Of a stretch of 64,000 nucleotides of DNA, positions 57,481 through 64,000 are shown piece by piece. The stretch comes from Prunus persica (Eukaryota; Streptophyta; Magnoliopsida; Rosales; Rosaceae), in contig NC_034014.1 of NCBI RefSeq assembly GCF_000346465.2, forward strand, positions 18,239,956 to 18,303,955, in the 5' to 3' direction. The notes under the pieces are model-generated. The model had not been told where the DNA came from. It made no database searches and was given only the letters and a program-made list of their open reading frames with translations. Numbering within the stretch: the stretch's first letter is position 1; each line of letters starts with the position of its first letter. The position numbers were made by a program, and so were the translations under genes.

Positions 57481-58477
57481 GGCCTTTTTTAAGGACAAAA
57501 GTGGGTTGTTGGAACGAGATAGCCATGATTGCCAGTGCCACCCACTGAATATTTATCATCAGAACATGGAATTCCAAAAATAAGTCTGAAAGGTATGATT
57601 TATGCTAAGATTCTAGAGCACTGAGTTTCCCCTTAATACACGATTCATAAAGATAGGTTTTTCTAAAAAAATAATAAAATATTCTTCTTTTAGTGGAATG
57701 GAGATGAACTTCTAATATTAAAAAAGGAAAATATAACTAGATTAAAAGAATTACTTATTATATGAATAGGGGAAGTAATGAACCGGGAAATTTAGGAATG
57801 TGAATTGGATCTACTCTCTCTAGTTGATTGGGTTATAATTTTGAGGGTATTGAAATTACAGATATTAACATGTAAATTTTTTATTCTTTATGTACGTTAA
57901 ACGCATGAGAAGTCATGAATTGAAATAATTTCAATATCCCTGTCTTAGAGTCTTTAGAGTAGGAATAGAGAATAATTCCAATCTATTCCTTTTTTTTTTC
58001 TTTTTTATTTTTTGAAAATAGGCGATGATATATTATTGATGAGCAAACAAAAGAACAAAGCAAGTGAGAAACATGACCACCGCTCCACATCTTCCGGGCA
58101 ACCTTAAGAAAATCATAGCACCATATCGGCTAAACCCATAGTCCCGCATTGGCTAAACCCGAACTCAATGCAACCAGACATCTTCCCCTCTTTAGAGATC
58201 CAAACTATGTCGAAGGGAGCCAACTCCTTGTTTATGTGGGCCAAAATACGGTGACTATATCATGGTGACTCTTCCACATCACAAAATAAACTAACAATTT
58301 TGAAGAAAAAAGGGATAAAATGAGAATGAAGGAGGTAGGGAAGGAGGGTGCCAACCTAAAAAAGGGGTGGCGGCTAAGACTTTTTTAATTCCAAACATGC
58401 TACATTTGATCTTAATAAGTCTATTGGCCGGTTAGTCTTATGGAAGCTAAGATAACCAGTATAATTCATTATATTTA

Positions 58478-58626
58478 GGAAAATGCTAGGCTTACCACAT
58501 TTTTCATACCACATTGTGTACCACCTCCCTAATAGAGGTGGACCTCCCTAATAGAGGTGGGCTCCACCTCTATTAGAAAGGTGGTACACAATGTGGTATA
58601 AAAATGTGGTAAGCCTAGCATTGCCC
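58478..58626. mobile_element. Short MULE-type foldback MITE in the upstream region of the first small gene
   Basis: The arms GGAAAATGCTAGGCTTACC and GGTAAGCCTAGCATTGCCC are near-perfect inverted repeats of about 60 bases each (149 bp in all). The exact 9-bp target duplication TTATATTTA lies at 58469-58477 and 58627-58635. A 19-bp unit (CCTCCCTAATAGAGGTGG) is doubled in the loop. Transcribed, it would fold into one long hairpin. Confidence 0.92.
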
Positions 58627-58986
58627 TTATATTTAATGTACAAATAGGTACCCTCCATTTCTTCCCTCAAATGAGTACACAGCTGATGTGGCACTAGTGG
58701 CTCTGCCACGAGAGAGTAATTATAATTAATGATATTTAAATTTAAGTTTATAGATAAGATGCATCCACTTGACCTTCTGGTGGTTAGAATTACAAGAATG
58801 TGGCCTGCGCACCAGAATTCCCTTATATATCTGTGTTTCTTAACCATCTTCGGACAAACAAGATAATACCAGTTTAATTACTGGTTCTTAAATTAATACC
58901 AAAACCAGTCAGCTCTCTCTGTTTGAGGCACAAACATATTAGTGATGATGCCTTGCTCAACAGGCCACCGCATATTCTCCTCCTCC

Positions 58987-58994
58987 TATAAATA
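58987..58994 (+). promoter_or_regulatory. TATA box of first small-protein gene
   Basis: TATAAATA, 100 bases before the ATG; the corresponding box of the paralogue is at 62606-62613. Confidence 0.75.
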
Positions 58995-59086
58995 GACTCA
59001 TAATTTTGGAGCCTCTAAAACCACCAAACCAATCCAATCCAACCCACAATCAATTTTTTAAGTTATTGGTTTCTCGTTTTCCAACC

Positions 59087-59302
59087 ATGTCTTCCATTGG
59101 AGCAACTTATGCAACAGTTTATGTGATGCAGAAGCGACAGAAGGAGGAAATGAAGAAGAAGCTAGAGCACATGGGAGGGAGATCAGGACAGAGCAGTACT
59201 GTACAAGACACCAAAGTCTCTGCACATGGGAGGAACAAGAAGGTTTATCCGGGGACTTTTCAGTCCCCGAACAATAGTCCGGTGGAGGCCGGACATAATT
59301 AA
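59087..59302 (+). CDS. Small plant protein of unknown function, 71 aa (paralogue 1)
   Basis: The ATG at 59087 starts MSSIGATYATVYVMQKRQKE and runs 71 codons to TAA. The N-terminal 20 residues are nearly identical to those of the gene at 62686. A lysine-rich helix (EEMKKKLE), a Ser/Gly-rich middle and a second conserved block (KVSAHGRNKKV) follow. No signal peptide or membrane segment, so a soluble protein is likely. Functional evidence is indirect: two copies stay open, substitutions keep the two conserved blocks, and each has a TATAAATA box 80-100 bases upstream. I recall short plant proteins beginning MSS.G..YA..YVM.K of unknown role, but cannot name a family. The start is supported because similarity between the paralogues begins at this ATG. 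A MITE sits 460 bases upstream. Confidence 0.78.
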   Translation: MSSIGATYATVYVMQKRQKEEMKKKLEHMGGRSGQSSTVQDTKVSAHGRNKKVYPGTFQSPNNSPVEAGHN

Positions 59303-59309
59303 TGTGGCT

Positions 59310-60285
59310 AATTCTGTGGGTTGTGAGTTTCTCAACTTGTAAGTGATCAAGGTGCTGGGTTAATTTACACTACTGTTGCTGGTTATTTCTGTGTACTATT
59401 GTAATTGTAATTAATTCTCTAAACATTTAGGTTTTATAAGCTTCCAAGTTTTAGGTTATGCTTGTTCTCAATTTGTATATCTATTACAAGTAAAAGTGGA
59501 AGAAGCTTTGCTCTGTGAGTTTCTGAAGTTGTTGCGACGTGAAGTTCCATCGCAATGCCGTCGCATATGGGTTTTACCGACGATGTTGGTGCCTTATACG
59601 ACACTTTCTATCCGCCGTAAATGACCCATTTTGTAGTACTGCAAAGAGCATCTTCCTTCATGCAAAATGTTAAATTTGAATTTAATAACTTACATGGGAA
59701 TTTGAAATTTAGTAAAACTTTGAACTTCAACCGAAATCCCAAATTTCATATTATTTTATTATATTTTTTAATACGATCAATAACCTATAAAAGAGAATAA
59801 ATATAATAGTGGTGCTCATGACTGAAAAAATATTAAAATAATATTTGGCATCAGAATTGATGAGATGTTATTTTTCACATATTTCTTCTAGCCTTCAAAT
59901 TCATATAAAATTTGACTATTCGGTTAAAGTTACTAAATAATTTTTTCCTTCAACTTTTGCAATTTCATATCTTGGTGGCAATTTAACATCTCCAAATTCC
60001 TTTTGGATATGCTCTAGGCAGGTGTATGACATTCTTTTTCTATTTTGTCCCTTGTTATGAGTTCACTTTTGTAGTCTGTCACGACAATATCTATCAAGTA
60101 ATGGCTTGTTGGAAAAAAAGATATACAGCCATGATTACCATCCCACTGAATACCATCAGAACGTGGAATTACAAAAAAAAGTCTAGAGGTATATGATTGC
60201 TATTAAGGCTCTAACCACTTTCTCTAGAAGAATGCTGGCTGTATAATTAGGGATAACATGAGGTTTTTTTGTGGTGCGTGGTCAT
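59310..60285. other. 3' flank of first small gene and block boundary
   Basis: Probable 3' UTR to about 59480 (compare 62990-63060, shared 'ttccaagttttaggtt.tgctt'), then AT-rich DNA without a gene. Confidence 0.5.
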
Positions 60286-60291
60286 TCCTCT

Positions 60292-60480
60292 TAGTGTAAA
60301 AGAGAAAGTTCATTAAAGAAGAGTTTGTGCTCTTGAGTCATCCTCTAAAGATTTCGAGAGAGATTAGTACTTGTAATCTCATTTTCATTAGTCGAAGTAT
60401 TTTCGGAATTTGTCCCATGGTTTTTCGCTTCATATTGGAGGGATTTTCGCGTTAAATTTAGTGTCTATTTCCTTTCTATG
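60292..60480 (+). repeat. Copia-LTR-like segment, copy 1
   Basis: Contains AGAAAGTTCATTAAAGAAGA, 'acttgtaatctcattttcattag' and 'cgttaaat.t.gtgtctatttcc', the usual look of a Copia LTR end. Copies at 61093-61285 and 63893-64000 are almost the same. Confidence 0.75.
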
Positions 60481-60484
60481 TATA

Positions 60485-60640
60485 AATTTTTTAATACAAG
60501 TGATGGTTTAAACTAGAAATGAGAGAGGGTTTCTCACACACACTATCAAGGTGCTATGGGAGTTCGAACTTGAGACTACTAGTTTGCAAATTAAGGCCAT
60601 TTTTCACTAGGCTAGACCCCGTTAGCTCCCCTCTATATTT
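60485..60640 (-). repeat. SINE-like element, unoccupied version of the TRIM target
   Basis: On the minus strand it has a B-box-like AAGTTCGAACTCCC and a head 'ggtctagcctagtgaaaaatggcc'. The site GTGCTATGGGAG is uninterrupted here, whereas the copy at 61281-62012 is split at the same CTATG by a TRIM. Confidence 0.7.
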
Positions 60641-60679
60641 CTCATACTATTTGTGTTCAATTCGTATTTGAATTCCTAC

Positions 60680-60785
60680 GATTTATAATTTTTTTTAATA
60701 TAAGCGATAGTCTAACCTATAAGGAGAGGGGCACACACTACAAGGTCCTTTTTCACTGGTCTCTAAACCTCGTTGACCTATGATT
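60680..60785 (-). repeat. SINE-like element, truncated copy
   Basis: Same family: 'gcgatagtctaacctataagga', 'cacacactaca' and 'tttttcactgg', with the B-box part deleted. Confidence 0.55.
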
Positions 60786-61092
60786 TACACTTAAGCATCT
60801 GCTTTTGGTTCAACATTAGTAATAGTGTAATTGAGAACGTAATTCCATATTAAGTCGATTGGCCCGTTAGTATTATGTATGATCTCATGACTTTCAGGCT
60901 GCTACGATAACCCTTCATTAGATTTAATGTCCAACTGTAGGCAGCCTCCATTTCTTCCCCAACATGAGCACACAGCTGATATGGCATGTTTGTGTCAGCA
61001 CTAGTGGCTTTGCCAACTTGTCATCCTATATAATTTATAATTAATTAACCGACATTTAAATTTAATTAGAGGTATAACATGCATCCACTTAA
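60786..61092 (+). repeat. Orphan copy of the small-gene upstream region (copy 2)
   Basis: 60827-61092 matches the upstream DNA of both small genes ('cttcattagatttaatgtcc', 'ctccatttcttcccc', 'gagcacacagctgat', 'ttaaatttaatt', ending GCATCCACTTA). No gene follows; a Copia-LTR-like segment begins at 61093. Confidence 0.75.
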
Positions 61093-61285
61093 TGTAAGAG
61101 AGAGAAAGTTCATTAAAGAAGAGTTTGTGCTCTTGAGTCATCCTCTAAAGATTTAGAGAGAGATTAGTACTTGTAATCTCATTTTCATTAGTGGAAGTGC
61201 TTTCGGAAATTGTCCCATGTTTTTTCACTTCATATTGGAGAGATTTTCATGTTAAATCTGGTGTCTATTTCCTTTCTATGTATAT
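61093..61285 (+). repeat. Copia-LTR-like segment, copy 2
   Basis: Almost the same as copy 1 at 60292 and copy 3 at 63893. Confidence 0.75.
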
Positions 61286-61360
61286 ATTTTTTTTAATATA
61301 AGCGATAGTTTAAATTACAAGGAGGATGTGGTTTTTCACACACACTATCAATGTGCTATG

Positions 61361-61939
61361 TATTGAAGAATACACACAGTCCCACATAGGAAAATTAACA
61401 AAATAGAAAGTCTCATATAATAAATGGGTCCACTCTAATAAAATCGAGACCTTTTGTATAAAATCTCATACCTGCTAAACAGTTGGTTAAATTGGGGACA
61501 ATATCGATGTTGCTAGTGGTGGGCCAAAGGTCCATCCCTTTGAAATCTTAACATGGTATCAGAGGGGGTCGGTTGATTGGGCCCAATTAAACCTAAATCA
61601 AACAAATCCCAAATTGAAAATAAATATATTTATAAATAATAAAATTTTAAAATTTTAAAATAATAAAAAATAAAAATAAAAGGTGACCGATGTGGAATTT
61701 GTTATACGTGTGGCCCAATAAAAAGTGGTCTCACGTGAGAAAAAGTATTGAAGAATACACACAATCCCACATCGAAAACTTAACAAAATAGAAAGTCTCA
61801 TATAATGAATGGGTTCATTTCTAATAAAATCGAGGCCTTTTATATAAAACCTCACACCTACTAAACATGTGGTTAAGTTGAGGACAATATCGACATTGCT
61901 AGTGGTGGGTCAAGGGTCCGTCCCTCTGAAATCTTAACA
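61361..61939 (+). mobile_element. TRIM (terminal-repeat retrotransposon in miniature)
   Basis: LTRs 61361-61553 and 61746-61939 (193 and 194 bp) begin TATTGAAGAATACACACA and end GAAATCTTAACA. A primer site TGGTATCAGAG (tRNA-Met type) follows the left LTR at 61554, and a purine run (GAGAAAAAG) precedes the right LTR. The exact target duplication CTATG lies at 61356-61360 and 61940-61944. The internal part is only 192 bp and non-coding. The LTRs have diverged clearly (roughly one difference in 8-10 bases by eye), so it is much older than the Copia element at 30442. Confidence 0.93.
61554..61564 (+). other. TRIM primer binding site
   Basis: TGGTATCAGAG directly after the left LTR, complementary to the 3' end of initiator tRNA-Met. 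Confidence 0.9.
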
Positions 61940-62012
61940 CTATGGGGATTCGAACCTGAGATAATTGGTCTGCAAGTTAAAGCCTTTTTTCACTAGATTA
62001 GACCCCATTGAC

Positions 62013-62155
62013 TCTCATGTATAATACAAGTGATAATCTAAACTATAAGGGGAGGGACACACACTACAAAAGTATCATGGGGATTCAAATCTGAAACCAC
62101 TGATCTATAAGTTCAGACCATTTTTCATTGGGTTAGACCCCGTTGGCCTATGATT
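62013..62155 (-). repeat. SINE-like element
   Basis: Full-length family member: 'acaagtgataatctaaacta', 'cacacactacaaaagtatcatgggg', B-box-like GGATTCAAATCTG, 'ggttagaccccgttggcc'. Confidence 0.6.
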
Positions 62156-62159
62156 GACA

Positions 62160-62600
62160 CTTAAGCATCTACTTTTGGCTCAACATGAGTAAGTCGATTA
62201 TCCCGTTAAATCTTATGCATGATCTCATGGCTTTCAATTGACAGCTATGACCCTTCATTAGATTTAATGTCCAACTACGCACCCTCCATTTCTTCCCCCA
62301 ACATGAGCACACAGCTGATGTGGCATCTTTGTGGCATTCTTATGGCATCCTAATTATAATTTATAATTAATTAATCGAAATTTAAATTTAATTATAGGTA
62401 TAACATGCATCCACTTAAGCTTCTTGTGGTTAGAAAGAATGTGGTCTGCGCACCACTATTCCTTTTATTTCTGTTCTTAATTAAACATCTTGGAACAAAC
62501 AAGATAATACCAGTTTAATCACTGGTTCTTAAGATAATACCATAAACAGTCAGCTCTGAAATGCAAATGCTAGTGATGGCTTGCTAAAAGAACCACATAT
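62160..62600 (+). promoter_or_regulatory. Conserved upstream region of the second small gene
   Basis: Shares with 58430-58960 long blocks: 'ctccatttcttcc', 'cacacagctgatgtggca', 'gcatccactt', 'ttgtggttaga', 'gtctgcgcacca', 'acaaacaagataatac', 'cagtttaat.actggttctta' and 'cagtcagctctg'. Conservation between paralogues is strongest at 62440-62560 (58800-58920), close to the TATA box. The interrupted MITE site in copy 1 is uninterrupted here (CATTAGATTTAATG, 62256-62269). Confidence 0.6.
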
Positions 62601-62605
62601 TCCCC

Positions 62606-62613
62606 TATAAATA
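62606..62613 (+). promoter_or_regulatory. TATA box of second small-protein gene
   Basis: TATAAATA, 80 bases before the ATG. Confidence 0.75.
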
Positions 62614-62685
62614 CTCCTCTAATTTGGAAATCTCATACCACCACAACAATTCACTTTTTTTTAGTTGGGTTTTTGTTTTCTAGCC

Positions 62686-62883
62686 ATGTCTTCCATTGGG
62701 GCTAGCTATGCTGGGGTTTATGTGATGCAGAAGCGACAGAAGGAGAAAATGGAGAAGAAGGAAGACGAAACTAGAGGGAAAGGAGAGAGCAGTATAGCAA
62801 AGGAGAGCAAAGTCTCTGCACCTGGGAGGACCAAAAAGGTCCATGCAGAGAATTTTCAGGCCTCGGACACTACCCGTCCCTAG
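62686..62883 (+). CDS. Small plant protein of unknown function, 65 aa (paralogue 2)
   Basis: The ATG at 62686 starts MSSIGASYAGVYVMQKRQKE and runs 65 codons to TAG. It matches the gene at 59087 in the N-terminal block and in KVSAPGRTKKVHAENFQ near the C-terminus. The lysine- and glutamate-rich middle differs in length, so the indels preserve the frame. Soluble and highly charged, with no recognised domain. It lies in a tandemly duplicated block with a conserved upstream region and TATA box. The open frame and conserved ends in both copies suggest that both are maintained. A further upstream-region copy after this gene (63561-63892) leaves room for a third member outside the window. Function unknown; I avoid assigning one. 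Confidence 0.76.
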   Translation: MSSIGASYAGVYVMQKRQKEKMEKKEDETRGKGESSIAKESKVSAPGRTKKVHAENFQASDTTRP

Positions 62884-63427
62884 AGGAAGGCCATAGTTAG
62901 TGTGCATGGCTTAATGTGTGGAATGGTAGTTTCTAAAGTTTTTACAAATGCTTATGCTTGGTTGATTTTTCAAGTGATTTATTCTTGTTTAACTTGTGTT
63001 TTGTATAAGTTTCCAAGTTTTAGGTTGTGCTTCCATTTTCACCTTGTATATATATCTACAAGTTGCTATATGTTGTGTGATCTTTCTAAGCTATCTCAAT
63101 ACCAAAAAAATTTAGTGCTGCCTCTCCGTAGTTTCCCCAATGAAAATACTTTAGATGCAATATTTGCGTTTCTTTGTGTGATTAACGAATTTTCACTTTA
63201 CATATATATTATAATTAGAACTGTTCATTTACGAAATCACCATTTAAAGATCACCTTTATTATAAATAAATTAAAAATTAAAAATAAGAAAAAGCAATCA
63301 AATTGGAGTTGTATGGTCATCCAAATGTATGGAGGAAATGTATTGTTCACTACGAACTAACACAATTGAGTTGCACTACTTAAGTTCCAAATCATTACCA
63401 ACCTCTGACTTAAAACAAAAAGAAGGT

Positions 63428-63560
63428 TTTTTTTAAAATACAAGGAGAGGGAGACACATTACTTAAAATACAAGGAGAGGGAGACACATTACAAAAGTAT
63501 CATGGGATTCGAACCTAAGACCACTGATCTATAAGTCAAAGTCCTTTTTCACTGGTCTAA
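63428..63560 (-). repeat. SINE-like element with 30-bp internal tandem
   Basis: Same family as 62013-62155. ATACAAGGAGAGGGAGACAC is doubled (63438 and 63468) at one end. Confidence 0.65.
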
Positions 63561-63892
63561 ACCACGTTGACCTATGATTTACACTTAAACATCTGCTTTT
63601 GGATCAACATTAGTAATAGTGTAATTGAGAACGTAATTCTATATTAAGTCGATTGGCCCGTTAGTCTTATGTATTATCTCATGGCTTTCAGGCAGCTACG
63701 ATAACCCTTCATTAGATTTAATGTCCAACTATAGGCAGCCTCCATTTCTTCCCCAACATGAGCACACAGCTGATATGGCCTATGGCAGCACTAGTGGCTT
63801 TGCCAACTTGTCATCCTAATTATAATTTGTAATTAATTAACCGACATTTAAATTTAATTGGAGGTATAACATGCATCCACTTAATGTAAGAG
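63561..63892 (+). repeat. Orphan copy of the small-gene upstream region (copy 4)
   Basis: Nearly identical to 60786-61092 and again ending GCATCCACTTA directly before a Copia-LTR-like segment. Confidence 0.75.
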
Positions 63893-64000
63893 AGAGAAAG
63901 TTCATTAAAGAAGAGTTTGTGCTCTTGAGTCATCCTCTAAAGATTTAGAGAGAGATTAATACTTGTAATCTCATTTTCATTAGTGGAAGTATTTTCAAAA
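63893..64000 (+). repeat. Copia-LTR-like segment, copy 3 (cut by window end)
   Basis: Matches 61093-61200 almost base for base. Confidence 0.75.

Larger units (their letters stand above)
57480..60095 (+). repeat. Duplicated block, unit with first small gene
   Basis: 57510-57620 ('agccatgattgcca', 'cccactgaatatttatca', 'agaac.tggaattcc') corresponds to 60120-60215. 58430-59290 corresponds to 62190-62890. The second small gene and its flanks are therefore a tandem copy of this block. Confidence 0.7.
61286..62012 (-). repeat. SINE-like element split by a TRIM
   Basis: The parts 61286-61360 and 61940-62012 together match 60485-60640; the TRIM at 61361-61939 lies between them. Confidence 0.7.

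Noticed and set aside
62902..63360. 152-codon frame after the second small gene
   Set aside because: AT-rich 3' flank, hydrophobic and Lys/Asn-biased composition with no counterpart behind the first small gene.

Overview
The window reads as nuclear DNA of a flowering plant (eudicot). It is AT-rich, has multi-exon genes with GT..AG introns and TATAAATA promoters, and is packed with plant transposons (Copia and Gypsy-type LTRs, TRIM, PIF/Harbinger, MULE, hAT, SINE-like and LINE remnants). The antisense ORF carried by the young Copia element at 30442-36641 resembles repeat proteins I remember from apple, pear and Prunus, so a rosaceous tree is my best guess. That rests on memory, not on a search.

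Intact genes are few. A seven-exon RING-CH (RINGv) membrane E3 ligase lies at 10706-17123 (+). A single-exon 79-aa protein of unknown function lies at 19047-19286 (+). A RING-H2 membrane E3 ligase lies at 29674-30165 (-). A five-exon secreted laccase lies at 44794-47074 (+). Two tandem paralogues of a 65-71-aa plant protein of unknown function lie at 59087-59302 and 62686-62883 (+). I see no operon-like or pathway link among them. The two E3 ligases and the laccase appear to be unrelated single genes in a repeat-rich region. Broken genes include an F-box/kelch pseudogene (22080-22560), a type I MADS-box pseudogene (42415-43375), subtilase exon fragments (35925-36458) and several transposase, gag and RT remnants.

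Layout: 1-6.1 kb holds a Gypsy-type LTR fragment and two PIF/Harbinger remnants, one with complete termini. 6.1-10.5 kb is a LINE remnant plus unassigned DNA. 10.7-17.1 kb is the RINGv gene, with a MITE in intron 2. 17.1-21.8 kb holds the 79-aa gene and unassigned DNA. 21.85-25.99 kb is a nested transposon stack: a Pack-MULE-like element with an F-box fragment, a Copia derivative inside it, a MULE-type MITE in one Copia LTR, and a solo LTR in the MITE. 26-29.6 kb holds a MITE and a hAT element. 29.7-30.2 kb is the RING-H2 gene. 30.44-36.64 kb is a very young non-autonomous Copia element. 36.7-44.3 kb holds LTR debris, MITEs, SINE-like pieces and the MADS pseudogene. 44.8-47.1 kb is the laccase. 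48.3-56.8 kb holds LTRs and a large MULE-MITE. 57.5-64 kb is a tandemly duplicated block with the small-protein gene pair, extra copies of their upstream region, and a complete TRIM.

Duplicated segments inside the window preserve unoccupied insertion sites for three transposons: the intronic MITE, the promoter MITE of the first small gene, and the TRIM. These insertions can therefore be ordered relative to the duplications from this sequence alone. Exon boundaries were read by eye from splice sites and frame. Family names rest on motif recognition without database searches.
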